Positions 54,036 to 63,586 of a stretch of 64,000 bases of DNA are shown one piece after another (position 1 is the stretch's first letter; each line of letters opens with the position of its first letter). The notes under the pieces were generated by a model. It was not told the DNA's origin, did no database searches, and worked only from the letters and a program-made list of their open reading frames with translations. This DNA comes from Papillibacter cinnamivorans DSM 12816 (lineage in GTDB: Bacteria > Bacillota > Clostridia > Oscillospirales > Oscillospiraceae). The DNA is taken from NCBI RefSeq assembly GCF_900176335.1, contig NZ_FWXW01000002.1:1-64000 (forward strand). The letters run 5' to 3'. Made by a program: the position numbers and the translations under genes.

Positions 54036-55721
54036 ATGAATCAAGGCTTCAAAAAGTACATTCCCTTCCGCCCCGAGGTAATGCTCACCCGGGATTGGCC
54101 CTCCCGCGTGGTGACCCGTGCTCCCGTCTGGTGCAGCGTGGACCTCCGGGACGGGAACCAGGCCCTGGTGGACCCCATGGGCATGGAAGCCAAACTCGCC
54201 ATGTTCAAAACCCTGGTGGAAATCGGCATCAAGGAAATCGAGGTGGGCTTCCCCTCCTCCTCCGAAACCGAGTACGAGATCATCCGGGAGCTCATCGAAG
54301 GGGGCCATATCCCTGACGACGTGACCATCCAGGTGCTGGTTCAGGCCCGTCCCGAACTCATTGAAAAGACCTTTGAGGCAATACAGGGCGCCAAAAACGT
54401 CATCGTTCACTTTTATAATTCCACCTCCACCCTCCAACGGAAGGTGGTCTTCCGCTCCGATATGGACGGGATCGTCGATATCGCCGTGAATGCCGCGCGG
54501 CTCATCCGGGAGCTGTCCAAAAAGATGGAGGGCAGCGGCACCAACCTGCGCTTTGAGTACTCCCCCGAGAGCTTCTCCGGCACCGAAATGGATAACGCCG
54601 TTCTGATCTGCCAGCGGGTCATCGAGGAGATCGGGGCAACGCCCGAAAACAAGATCATCCTGAACCTCCCCTCCACGGTGGAGGGAAGCATGCCCAACCT
54701 CTATGCAGACCAGCTGGAATACTTCTGCAAGCGCCTGCCCGGTATCGGCTCCGCCGTTATCAGCGTCCATCCCCACAACGACCGGGGCACCGCGGTTGCC
54801 ACAGCCGAACTGGCCCTTCTGGCGGGAGCCGAGCGCATCGAGGGCACCCTCTTCGGAAACGGCGAGCGCACCGGGAACGTGGATCTGGTCACCCTGGCCA
54901 TGAATATGTACTCCCAGGGGATCGACCCCGGCCTGGATTTCAGCGACATCAACCGCATCCGGGACGTCTACGAGAAGGCCACCGGCATGCGTGTCCATGA
55001 GCGGCATCCCTACGTCGGGGCCCTGGTCTTCACCGCCTTCTCCGGCTCCCATCAGGATGCAATCAGCAAGGGCATGAGCTACATGGTCTCCAGCAGCACT
55101 CCCTTCTGGGAGGTCCCCTACCTGCCTATCGACCCCGCGGACGTGGGCCGGCAGTACGAGCCCGTCATCCGCATCAACAACCAGTCCGGCAAGGGCGGCG
55201 CCGCCTTCATCATGCAGACCAATTTTGGCTTCGACCTGCCCAAGGCCATGCACCCGGAATTCGGCGCCGTGGTAAAAACCGAGTGCGACCGCACGGGGAC
55301 CGAGCTGCCCCCAGAGGAGATTTTCCGTCTCTTCCAGCAGGAATACATCGATATCAAAGAGCCCTATTCCCTCATCCGGCATAAATTCCAGGAGGAAAAC
55401 GGCGAGACCGGCGAGCCCCATGTGGTCTTTTCCGGCACCATTTGCTATAGCGGCAAGAATTTTGAAGTTACCGGAGAAGGCAACGGTCCCATCGACGCCT
55501 TCTTCAACGCCGTCGGCGGAATGCGCATCTCCGGCTTCAAGTTCCTCTCTTACAGCGAGCATGCCGTTTCCACCGGTTCGGATTCCATGGCGGTCGCCTA
55601 TATCCAGCTCCTCTCTCCCGCCGGCGTCCCCGTCTTCGGCGTGGGCATCTCCCACAACATAAACCTCGCCTCCATCCGCGGAGTCCTCTGCGCCATCAAC
55701 CGCGCGGTGAAAAAGGCTTAA
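54036..55721 (+). CDS. leuA: 2-isopropylmalate synthase
   Basis: A 561-residue LeuA of the longer (LeuA2-type) branch. It condenses acetyl-CoA and 2-oxoisovalerate in leucine synthesis. The catalytic HMGL-like barrel (about 30-310) contains CSVDLRDGNQALVDP and the metal/substrate HPHNDRGTAV; the C-terminal LeuA_dimer regulatory domain (about 425-560) binds leucine. It is under the leucine T-box. Its stop codon is directly followed by the 159-bp repeat. Other leu/ilv genes are not in the window. Confidence 0.97.
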   Translation: MNQGFKKYIPFRPEVMLTRDWPSRVVTRAPVWCSVDLRDGNQALVDPMGMEAKLAMFKTLVEIGIKEIEVGFPSSSETEYEIIRELIEGGHIPDDVTIQVLVQARPELIEKTFEAIQGAKNVIVHFYNSTSTLQRKVVFRSDMDGIVDIAVNAARLIRELSKKMEGSGTNLRFEYSPESFSGTEMDNAVLICQRVIEEIGATPENKIILNLPSTVEGSMPNLYADQLEYFCKRLPGIGSAVISVHPHNDRGTAVATAELALLAGAERIEGTLFGNGERTGNVDLVTLAMNMYSQGIDPGLDFSDINRIRDVYEKATGMRVHERHPYVGALVFTAFSGSHQDAISKGMSYMVSSSTPFWEVPYLPIDPADVGRQYEPVIRINNQSGKGGAAFIMQTNFGFDLPKAMHPEFGAVVKTECDRTGTELPPEEIFRLFQQEYIDIKEPYSLIRHKFQEENGETGEPHVVFSGTICYSGKNFEVTGEGNGPIDAFFNAVGGMRISGFKFLSYSEHAVSTGSDSMAVAYIQLLSPAGVPVFGVGISHNINLASIRGVLCAINRAVKKA

Positions 55722-55879
55722 TACTGATATGCGATGGAAACGATGAAAATAAAAATCGAGGATGTTTTTCGTCCCGCAAGGTAGACGACGCCGGCGGGCT
55801 CTATGCCCGCCAAGGAGGATAACGACCCGGGGCGGAATACAGGCCGATTTTTATCATTGGGTTCATCGCATATTAGTAT
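55721..55879. repeat. 159-bp terminal-inverted-repeat element, copy 2
   Basis: It begins ATACTGATATGCGATGG and ends CATCGCATATTAGTAT. Nearly identical to copy 1 at 6573-6731 (about 11 differences), same core hairpin and same length. The first base is the last base of the leuA stop codon, so the element begins right at the gene end, just as copy 1 begins at the nnr stop. The element is an intergenic insertion before the shared terminator. Confidence 0.88.
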
Positions 55880-55894
55880 ACATCAGGATCCCGG

Positions 55895-55945
55895 TTCAAA
55901 AAGAACGCGGCGGCCGCAAAATGCGGCCGCCGCGTTCTTTTTGAA
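55895..55945. terminator. Strong bidirectional terminator
   Basis: A 24-bp perfect stem (ends TTCAAAAAGAACGCGG...CCGCGTTCTTTTTGAA) between leuA and the convergent ketopantoate-reductase-family gene. Confidence 0.92.
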
Positions 55946-55953
55946 ATAACCGA

Positions 55954-56970
55954 TCAGTCCGGCATTCCGTCCAGATTCTGTTTGCCAAGCGTCCGCTTGC
56001 CGGCTTCGATCTCCGAAACGACGCGTACTACCGCGTCGCAGTAGGGGGTCTCAATGCCGTATTTCCTCGCCGTGTCGGAAACCACGCCGTTGATGGCGAA
56101 GATCTCGCATTTTCTTCCCTTCCGCAGATCCTGCAGCATGGAGGCCTCGCCCTGGTTTCCTCCTAGGGTCTTGCGAACCACATCGATGGCGTTTTTCTCT
56201 CCCTCGGGAGTGGTGAAATCATATAGCTTGAAGAAATCCACGCCGAAAATCGGGGGCAGGACCATGTTCATGGCCTGGCAGACCTTCACCACTTCCCTGC
56301 CGATATGGACGATGCACTTGGCGCCCTTGTCGTCCGCCAGGGCATCGCCGAAGGTTCCGCCTATAACGGTGGACATGCCGGAGAAGGTGGAGTTGATGAG
56401 TACCTTGGACCAACGGTCCGCCATAAGGTTCTCCGTCAGATGAACCGGGCACATTTTTTCCAGGATCGCCTTGACTTCCAGCAACCACGGGGTGATGGGG
56501 CCTTCCACGGTGCCCAGGTGGAACGTGAAGAAGGGCGAATCCTCCGTGCAGCTCAGCTGGGATACGCCCGGCCCCAGGAAGGTTGCCGGCCAGCCCACAG
56601 GGGAGCCGCACACCTGGCTCTTGGGCCACTTTTCGGCTACCGCCAGCTCCGGCAGGCCGTTCTGACCGGTGCAGATGATGGTGTCCTTATGACAGTGAGC
56701 CACCATCTGAGGAATGGCGGTTGCGTTGAAGGTTTGTTTTGCAAGGTAGATAAACAAATCGAAGGTGCCTTCCATCTGGTCGGGGGTGCATGCCTTGACG
56801 GGAATGGTCATCTCCACTCCGCCCGTTACTCTGGCGCCCTTTGTGTTCAGCGCGTCCACGTGCTCCTTCCAGGCATCCACCAAAGTGACGTCCAGCCCCC
56901 CGCGGCTGAGATACGCTCCCAGGATGGTTCCCAGGGAGCCTACGCCCATAACTGCAATTCTCTTGATCAT
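55954..56970 (-). CDS. Ketopantoate reductase family (PanE/ApbA) protein
   Basis: A 338-residue NAD(P)-binding protein: N-terminal Rossmann VMGVGSLGTILGAYL, dinucleotide-binding domain about 1-175, and a helical C-terminal domain with the DRWSKVLINSTFSGMS lysine motif. It fits 2-dehydropantoate 2-reductase homologues, but this family also holds enzymes acting on other 2-oxo acids, so pantothenate synthesis is not certain. GGAGGA RBS before ATG. Transcribed alone, followed by the bidirectional terminator. Confidence 0.9.
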   Translation of the reverse strand: MIKRIAVMGVGSLGTILGAYLSRGGLDVTLVDAWKEHVDALNTKGARVTGGVEMTIPVKACTPDQMEGTFDLFIYLAKQTFNATAIPQMVAHCHKDTIICTGQNGLPELAVAEKWPKSQVCGSPVGWPATFLGPGVSQLSCTEDSPFFTFHLGTVEGPITPWLLEVKAILEKMCPVHLTENLMADRWSKVLINSTFSGMSTVIGGTFGDALADDKGAKCIVHIGREVVKVCQAMNMVLPPIFGVDFFKLYDFTTPEGEKNAIDVVRKTLGGNQGEASMLQDLRKGRKCEIFAINGVVSDTARKYGIETPYCDAVVRVVSEIEAGKRTLGKQNLDGMPD

Positions 56971-57048
56971 TTTTATCCTCCTTTATATAAATAAATGAAT
57001 ATGGATCGCGTTTGTGAAAGAGCGCGGTCCGTCCGGATTCTCGGTTTC

Positions 57049-58125
57049 TCAGTCTTTCCAGATTTTGAATACACCCTCGTCCTGCATGTTTTTCAGCAAA
57101 ATTACAATCAGCGGCAAAAGGATCATTCCGGGGAATCCGAACAGATGCAGGCCCAGATACATGCAGATCAGCGTCACCAGCGGGTGAAGGCCGATCCGCG
57201 CGCCGATGATTCTCGGTTCGATGATGTTTCGCACCACGGTAATGGTTACGTACAGCAGAAGGATCGCGATCCCATGGCTGAACTGACCGATAATGAGGTA
57301 TATGATCGCCCAGGGGATGAGAATCGTGCCGGTGCCCACCACCGGCAGGATATCCACAACGGCAACCACGGCCGCGATGATGACGGAATAGTCGACGCCG
57401 AGGAGCGTCAGCCCTATCGCCAGCTCTCCATAGGTGATAAGCATGATCAATGCATACCCCTGGAGCATCTTAACCAAAGTCAGCCCGCTGCTGTACCAGA
57501 TCCTGCTGGCGACGCTCCGGTATTTCTCCGGAATCTGGCGCTTGAAAAACCGTTTGATGGAGTCAAACTCCACGCTGATAAAAAAGGTGGCGACAATAAA
57601 GATGATAAAACTGAGAAGAAGCCCGGGAAGCTTGGTTGCCCCGTTGGCCACGAATCCCACCGCGTTGGCGGACAGATCGGTGAGAGCGTTCTGAATGGAG
57701 GAAAGAAGATCATTCGTAATCTGGGAAATCTGACTTTCCCATTCCACGGGCATGTTGTTCAGGATTCCCTCCATCTGCGCTTTCAGAGCTCCGGCTACCG
57801 AAGGCGCTGTGTTCTGGAACCAGCCGGGCAGCGTCCTTACGAAGCTGATGGTCTCGTTGATGGCGCTGTAGGTAAGAAACCCCAAAGCCAGTACGATCAC
57901 CACCACCGCCACCAGAGTCACCAGGGGCGCGACGATTCCACGTCTCGCCGAGGTTCTGCCGCAGATCCAGTTGATGGGCTTCTGGAGCATGACCGCAAGA
58001 ATGAGGCCCACGATGAAGGGCGCAAGCCAGCTCAGCAGATATTCCATCGTTACATAAAAAATGACCAGGATGATCGCGACAAACAAGGCGTCGATGATGA
58101 ATTTCTTTTTTCTGTCTGTGGTCAA
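57049..58125 (-). CDS. ytvI: YtvI-type sporulation membrane protein (AI-2E family)
   Basis: A 358-residue protein with a TTG start at 58125 (GAGGT 7 nt upstream), about eight membrane segments and the AI-2E/UPF0118 fold; the FSHGIAILLLYVTITVVRNIIEP and ARIGLHPLVTLICMYLG blocks are typical. It resembles the sporulation protein YtvI (SpoVV), proposed to move dipicolinic acid into the forespore or act as a channel. Alternative longer starts exist. It lies 30 bp downstream of cardiolipin synthase. Confidence 0.85.
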   Translation of the reverse strand: MTTDRKKKFIIDALFVAIILVIFYVTMEYLLSWLAPFIVGLILAVMLQKPINWICGRTSARRGIVAPLVTLVAVVVIVLALGFLTYSAINETISFVRTLPGWFQNTAPSVAGALKAQMEGILNNMPVEWESQISQITNDLLSSIQNALTDLSANAVGFVANGATKLPGLLLSFIIFIVATFFISVEFDSIKRFFKRQIPEKYRSVASRIWYSSGLTLVKMLQGYALIMLITYGELAIGLTLLGVDYSVIIAAVVAVVDILPVVGTGTILIPWAIIYLIIGQFSHGIAILLLYVTITVVRNIIEPRIIGARIGLHPLVTLICMYLGLHLFGFPGMILLPLIVILLKNMQDEGVFKIWKD

Positions 58126-58154
58126 GATATTACCTCTTTCTGATAAACGCATAT

Positions 58155-59705
58155 CTACATAAAAATTGCGAATACGCGCAGAACCTGCTGCATGATTTTC
58201 CGGTACCAGGGCCGCTTTTTCCACTCTTCCAGGCTTATTTCGCGGCTTTGTTCCAGCGTTTTCCGGATATCTTCTGTGATAGCCGGAACCGCCGGAGTTC
58301 CGCACATCCAGGCGCCGCACTCATAGTGCATCCGGAAGCTCCGGTAATCCATGTTGATGCTGCCCTCCACCGCCGCCTCGCCGTCGCAGACGATGAGCTT
58401 TGCGTGGAGAAATCCGGGAGAATACTCGTACACCTTCACACCCCGGGAAATGAGCGTCCCGAAATAGGACTCCGCCACAAGATAGGTGTACCACTTGTCC
58501 GGGATGGCCGGTAGAAGGAGCCGCACGTCCACCCCGCTCTCCGCGGCGATGCACAGCGTGTCCAGCATGCCCTCTTCCACCGCGAAATATGGAGTTGTGA
58601 TGTATACATAGCGCCTGGCGTTGGAGATCATCTGCATGTAGACCGATTCGGCCGGGTTGTCGGGATTGTTCAGCGGGCCGTCCGAAAAAGGCTGGCAGTA
58701 GCCCGCCCCTCCGCCGCCGGCCGGAGGCCGGTATGCGTCGTACCCCTTGGGAAGCTGCCCGCCGGACATCCTCCACATCTGAAGAAAAATCTTGGTGAGG
58801 CCCCACGCTCCGGGACCCTTGAGGCGGACCGCGGTGTCCTTCCAGTATCCGAACCGCCGGATCAGGTTGGCGTATTCGTCTCCGATGTTGACGCCTCCCG
58901 TATAGGCGATGTTCCCGTCCACCACAGCGACCTTCTGATGGTTCCGGTAGTTGAGGTACAGACGGCTGATGTATTTGAGCACAGGGTTGAAGACCGCGAC
59001 CTGGATGCCTTCCTTCCGCAACCGGGCCGCCGCCTCGTCGGAAAACCGCAGGATGCTGCCGAAATCGTCCATCAGTACCTTGATCTCCACGCCCTGAGAG
59101 GCCTTCCGCAGAAGGATCTCCTCGATCCGGCTCCAGATCCGGCCTTCCGCCACAATGAAAAACTGGAGCAGAATATATTGCTGTGCCCCCTCCATGTCGT
59201 GAATCAGGCTCTCCAGCATCTCCTCCCCTGAGGGAAAGTGCCTCGTGGCGGTAGCTTCATAGAGCAGGAATCCCTCTCGGTTCAGATATCGGCCGATTCG
59301 GCCCCATGTGGGGTATTCCTTTTCGAGTCTGGAAACGGCCTCCCCGCTGCGGATCGCTTCTTCGTCCGGCTCCGTCACCGGGGGAGCCTGCTTGAGAATC
59401 TGGTGCTTGCCCTGTATGTTTCCTCCCCAGAGCAGGTACATGAAAACACCCACGACGGGCACCGTCAGAACCAATATGGACCAGGCGAGCTTGGAAGTCA
59501 TGCTGGTTTCCCGGTTGATGAGCCGGATGATGCAGATAAAGCCGATAATCTGCATGGCAAGGTAGGCAAAGGTCGCAAACTCATGCAGCAGCTGCACGAA
59601 CAGGACAATGACCAGCAACTGTGAAAGCGCCAGAATGATGGCCACGGTAACGCGGAAAAAACCGCTGATCACGCTTCCAGTTTTTATTTCCCTGCCGCCG
59701 CTCAT
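58155..59705 (-). CDS. cls: Cardiolipin synthase
   Basis: A 516-residue phospholipase-D-type enzyme with two N-terminal membrane helices (about 15-38 and 45-65) and two HKD motifs: YRNHQKVAVVDGNIAYTGG (about residues 240-258) and FLHAKLIVCDGEAAVEGSIN (about 420-440). It joins two phosphatidylglycerols into cardiolipin. ATG 59705 with a GGAGG RBS; the upstream frame to 59867 is not homologous. It precedes ytvI in the same unit. Confidence 0.95.
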   Translation of the reverse strand: MSGGREIKTGSVISGFFRVTVAIILALSQLLVIVLFVQLLHEFATFAYLAMQIIGFICIIRLINRETSMTSKLAWSILVLTVPVVGVFMYLLWGGNIQGKHQILKQAPPVTEPDEEAIRSGEAVSRLEKEYPTWGRIGRYLNREGFLLYEATATRHFPSGEEMLESLIHDMEGAQQYILLQFFIVAEGRIWSRIEEILLRKASQGVEIKVLMDDFGSILRFSDEAAARLRKEGIQVAVFNPVLKYISRLYLNYRNHQKVAVVDGNIAYTGGVNIGDEYANLIRRFGYWKDTAVRLKGPGAWGLTKIFLQMWRMSGGQLPKGYDAYRPPAGGGGAGYCQPFSDGPLNNPDNPAESVYMQMISNARRYVYITTPYFAVEEGMLDTLCIAAESGVDVRLLLPAIPDKWYTYLVAESYFGTLISRGVKVYEYSPGFLHAKLIVCDGEAAVEGSINMDYRSFRMHYECGAWMCGTPAVPAITEDIRKTLEQSREISLEEWKKRPWYRKIMQQVLRVFAIFM

Positions 59706-60061
59706 TCCACGTCCTCCATCGTTTCGCCGGATAGTCTCCCTCTTCGCCCTTTCCCCTTTCGCCGCATTCCGCCGGAGATTTCCGTTCTGTATCCTCGGGC
59801 GGGCCGACACCGTCCGGTTTGAACCCTCTTGGAATTCAGTATAATTATATAGTAGAATACATCCCATAGCAACTGTTTCAAAAGATTTAAGGAATTCTTA
59901 AAACGCTTTCGATTCGGCGTCGGATCGGCTTTAGTCGCACAAAACGCGCTTGCTTCCCGCCGCGGAACATTCTTTTCGGCGGCTTCCTCCGGGTTCTCTT
60001 TGAAACCGTGGAAAAAGGTCTTCGGGTTACAGCAATATCTTGTAAAATGTCTAGAATTGTA
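59706..60061. other. Intergenic stretch before hppA
   Basis: The region up to about 60050 contains no gene of its own; 59820-59870 is AT-rich and probably holds the divergent cls promoter. The remaining bases lead into the hppA promoter. Confidence 0.4.
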
Positions 60062-60089
60062 TTGAAAAAAAAAATCTTTGTGGTAAAAT
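60062..60089 (+). promoter_or_regulatory. hppA promoter
   Basis: TTGAAA (60062-60067), 16 bp, TAAAAT (60084-60089), about 30 bp before the TTG start. Confidence 0.75.
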
Positions 60090-60119
60090 AGTTGCACTGT
60101 GTAAAAGGAGATGGATATT

Positions 60120-62195
60120 TTGGCTGTAGAAAACATGTTCTGGATCGGTCTGGTCGGAGCTGCGATCGCTCTGATTTTCGCCTTCACGAGAGCCCGTATG
60201 ATTATGACTTACTCTGAGGGCACCGACCTTATGAAAGAAATCGCGGCGGCCGTTCGGGCTGGAGCCAACGCGTACCTCAGGCGGCAATACAGGGGTGTTG
60301 CCAAGTTCTTTGTCGTTATGATCATCATCCTCGCGGTGTTGGCCTTTTTGGGTCTCGTTTCCCCCTTTGTTCCCTTTGCCTTCACCACGGGCGGTATTTA
60401 TTCCGGCCTCGCCGGCTTCATCGGCATGAAGATCGCCACTTCATCCAACGCGCGCACGGCGCATGCCGCTCACGAAAGCCTCAACCGCGGGCTCCGGGTC
60501 GCCTTTTCCTCCGGCGCGGTCATGGGCTTTACCGTGGTCGGTCTCGGTATGCTTGACGTTTCGATCTGGTTCCACATCCTGAAATACGCGTTCCACGCGG
60601 ACGCCGCCACCATCGGCTCCACCATGGTTATGTTCGGTATGGGTGCTTCCAGCATGGCGCTATTTGCCCGGGTGGGCGGCGGCATCTTCACCAAGGCTGC
60701 CGACGTCGGCGCCGACCTGGTGGGTAAAGTGGAAGCCGGCATTCCGGAGGACGATCCCCGCAATCCCGCCGTTATCGCGGACAACGTGGGCGATAACGTG
60801 GGCGACGTTGCCGGCATGGGCGCCGACCTCTACGAATCCTATGTCGGTTCGATCCTTGCCTCCTTCGCTCTGGGCGTCTCCGCAGGATACGGCTGGAACG
60901 GGCTCTTTCTCCCCATGGCCATGGCGGTTGTGGGCATCATTGCCTCTCTCATCGGAACCTTCTTTATCCGCACCGGGGAGACAACCGATCAGAAAAACCT
61001 GTTAGGTGCCCTGCGCAAGGGCACGTATATCGCGGCGGGTCTTTCGGCCATTGCGGCCTTCCCCCTCACCTACTTCATCATGGACGGGAACATGGGGATT
61101 TTCGCCGCCATCGTATCCGGCCTGGTAGCCGGCGTTCTCATCGGATATTTCACCGAGTACTTTACCTCAGACACCTATAAGCCCACCCAGGAGCTGGCGG
61201 AGACCAGCAAGACCGGCCCCGCCACCGTCATCATCGGCGGCATCTCTCTGGGTATGAAATCCACCGCCATTCCCATCATCGTTATCGGCGCGGCCATCCT
61301 TGTGAGCTATTATGCGGCTGGCGGCGGAGCCAATGCGTCTCACGGGCTGTACGGCATCGGCATTGCGGCAGTGGGCATGCTCTCCACCCTGGGCATCACC
61401 CTGGCGACGGACGCTTACGGCCCTGTGGCGGATAACGCCGGCGGTATCGCCGAAATGTCCGGTCTGGGCGAGGAAGTCCGCAACCGTACCGACGCTCTGG
61501 ACTCTCTGGGCAACACCACCGCCGCCACCGGCAAGGGCTTTGCCATCGGTTCCGCGGCTCTTACCGCGCTGGCTCTGCTGGTTTCCTACGTGGACATCGT
61601 CAGGACCAAGGACGCGGCCCTCCTGAATATCTCTCTCACCAATCCTCCCGTTCTCATCGGCTTGTTTATCGGCGCCATGACTGTCTTTCTCTTCGCGGCG
61701 CTCACCATGTCCGCCGTGGGCCGCGCGGCTCAGACCATCGTGGTGGAAGTCCGCCGTCAGTTCAGAGAAATCGTGGGCCTTATGGAAGGCAAGGCGAAAC
61801 CCGATTATGAGACCTGCGTCGATCTGTGCACCCGGGGCGCTCAGAAAGAAATGGTTGCCCCCTCGCTCCTTGCAATCATTGTACCCGTTGTGACGGGTGT
61901 CATACTGGGAGTAAACGGCGTTATCGGCCTCCTTGCCGGCGCCACTGTAACCGGCTTCGTTATGGCGGTGTTTATGGCTAACGCGGGCGGTGCCTGGGAC
62001 AACGCCAAGAAGTATATCGAAGGCGGGCATCTGGGCGGCAAGGGCAGCGACTGTCATAAGGCCGCCGTCGTGGGCGACACCGTGGGCGATCCCTTCAAGG
62101 ACACTTCCGGTCCTTCCCTGAACATTCTCATCAAGCTCATCTCCACCGTGTCCATCGTATTCTCCATGCTGGTCATCAGCTTCCACATCTTCTGA
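60120..62195 (+). CDS. hppA: K+-dependent membrane-bound pyrophosphatase
   Basis: A 691-residue integral membrane PPase (about 16 helices) that couples PPi hydrolysis to proton or Na+ export. The catalytic loop is [11 protein letters not shown] followed by [20 protein letters not shown]; the [11 protein letters not shown] motif has Ala where K+-independent enzymes have Lys, so it should need K+. The TTG at 60120 is preferred (AGGAG 9 nt upstream) over the ATG at 60111. Energy from PPi suits an anaerobe with limited ATP yield. Followed by a strong terminator. Confidence 0.97.
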   Translation: MAVENMFWIGLVGAAIALIFAFTRARMIMTYSEGTDLMKEIAAAVRAGANAYLRRQYRGVAKFFVVMIIILAVLAFLGLVSPFVPFAFTTGGIYSGLAGFIGMKIATSSNARTAHAAHESLNRGLRVAFSSGAVMGFTVVGLGMLDVSIWFHILKYAFHADAATIGSTMVMFGMGASSMALFARVGGGIFTKAADVGADLVGKVEAGIPEDDPRNPAVIADNVGDNVGDVAGMGADLYESYVGSILASFALGVSAGYGWNGLFLPMAMAVVGIIASLIGTFFIRTGETTDQKNLLGALRKGTYIAAGLSAIAAFPLTYFIMDGNMGIFAAIVSGLVAGVLIGYFTEYFTSDTYKPTQELAETSKTGPATVIIGGISLGMKSTAIPIIVIGAAILVSYYAAGGGANASHGLYGIGIAAVGMLSTLGITLATDAYGPVADNAGGIAEMSGLGEEVRNRTDALDSLGNTTAATGKGFAIGSAALTALALLVSYVDIVRTKDAALLNISLTNPPVLIGLFIGAMTVFLFAALTMSAVGRAAQTIVVEVRRQFREIVGLMEGKAKPDYETCVDLCTRGAQKEMVAPSLLAIIVPVVTGVILGVNGVIGLLAGATVTGFVMAVFMANAGGAWDNAKKYIEGGHLGGKGSDCHKAAVVGDTVGDPFKDTSGPSLNILIKLISTVSIVFSMLVISFHIF

Positions 62196-62210
62196 TACTG
62201 GAAAATTTAT

Positions 62211-62252
62211 AACAAAGGACCGCGCAGGAAACTTCCTGCGCGGTCCTTTGTT
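62211..62252 (+). terminator. Terminator of hppA
   Basis: An approximately 20-bp perfect stem, ACAAAGGACCGCGCAGG with its complement, and TTTGTT. Confidence 0.92.
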
Positions 62253-62489
62253 CAGGGTTCTGGGACTCTTCGCGGCATCCCGCCCGCCGCGGTTCGGATA
62301 TGCAGAGGATCCTGCGGATGAGGATCCGATCATGGCATATTTCCGTCAGAACGGAGCATGTGTTTCTTTGTAAACTTTGTGTAAAATACGTATTGTGCAA
62401 AGAGTAAAAAAATGATATCCTAAAACCGCTTGAATTTTGTACTTTGTTCTCAGTTTTTGCCATAAAAACGCTAAGAAAGTAGATTTGAG

Positions 62490-63542
62490 ATGACTATACC
62501 ATTCACCGGTTTTCTGCAGCAGATGGTTTCCAATCCGGCGCTCTTTATCACCGTCCTCCTGACCCTGGGAGTGGTTTTGGTCAACGGCTGGACGGACGCG
62601 CCCAACGCCATCGCCACCTGCATCTCTACCCGCTCCATGGCGCCTCAGCCCGCCATCATCATGGCGGCGATATTCAATTTTCTCGGTGCCCTGGTGATGA
62701 CCTCCTTCAGCGCCACGGTGGCTCAAACCATCTACAAGATGGTGGACTTCGGCGGCGATTCCCACGTGGCCCTGGTCGCCCTCTGCGCCTCTCTCTTCGC
62801 CATCGTCCTCTGGGCGACGGCGGCCTGGTGGTTCGGTATCCCCACCAGCGAGAGCCATGCTCTCATCGCCGGAATCTCCGGCGCGGCCATCGCCCTTCAG
62901 GGTGGTATGGCCGGAATCAATATGTCCGAGTGGATTAAGGTCATCTACGGCCTGATCCTCTCCGTGGGCATCGGCTTCCTGTCCGGCTTCCTGGTGGTGA
63001 AGGGTGTCGAAGGCTCCTGCCGCAGCATCGACCGGAGGCATGCTCAGGGAATATTCCGGAATCTGCAGATTGTGGGCAGCGCGTGCATGGCGTTCATGCA
63101 CGGAGCGCAGGACGGCCAGAAATTCATGGGTGTTTTCATGCTGGGCGTCTTTCTGGCCATGGGCCAGGGCAACGTCACGGAGTTTACCATTCCCCTGTGG
63201 CTGATTGTTCTTTGCTCCGTAGTCATGGCTCTTGGAACCTCCATCGGCGGATACCGCATCATCAAAGCCGTGGGCATGGACATGGTGAAGCTGGATAAGC
63301 ACCAGGGGTTTTCCGCGGACCTTGCAGCCGCTCTCTGCCTTCTTGCCGCCACGCTTTTAGGTTTCCCGGTCAGCACCACCCACACGAAAACCACGTCCAT
63401 TATGGGCGTCGGGGCTGCCAAGCGGATTTCTTCCGTAAACTGGGGCATTGTAAAAGAAATGGGGGTCGCCTGGTTTTTGACCTTCCCCGGCTGCGGACTG
63501 ATCGGTTTTCTCATGGCTTTCCTCTTTATGCGGATATTCTGA
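62490..63542 (+). CDS. pit: PiT-family inorganic phosphate transporter
   Basis: A 350-residue transporter with about ten hydrophobic segments and the duplicated PiT signature: the first half has GVVLVNGWTDAPNAIATCI and the second half FMHGAQDGQKFMGVF. It is a low-affinity ion-coupled phosphate uptake system. The following DUF47 gene is the usual regulatory partner, together forming the PiT-DUF47 pair. Confidence 0.96.
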   Translation: MTIPFTGFLQQMVSNPALFITVLLTLGVVLVNGWTDAPNAIATCISTRSMAPQPAIIMAAIFNFLGALVMTSFSATVAQTIYKMVDFGGDSHVALVALCASLFAIVLWATAAWWFGIPTSESHALIAGISGAAIALQGGMAGINMSEWIKVIYGLILSVGIGFLSGFLVVKGVEGSCRSIDRRHAQGIFRNLQIVGSACMAFMHGAQDGQKFMGVFMLGVFLAMGQGNVTEFTIPLWLIVLCSVVMALGTSIGGYRIIKAVGMDMVKLDKHQGFSADLAAALCLLAATLLGFPVSTTHTKTTSIMGVGAAKRISSVNWGIVKEMGVAWFLTFPGCGLIGFLMAFLFMRIF

Positions 63543-63586
63543 GACCGGCCCCCTTCTGAATGGACGGGGCGGAAAAGGATGATAGT

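Noticed and set aside
53931-55655. 574-residue open frame antisense to leuA
   Set aside because: Shadow of leuA produced by GC-rich third positions; no recognisable domains.
55762-55944. Small frame beginning MFFVPQGRRRRR, also present at 6614
   Set aside because: It is conserved only because it lies within the 159-bp repeat; copy 3 does not preserve the frame.
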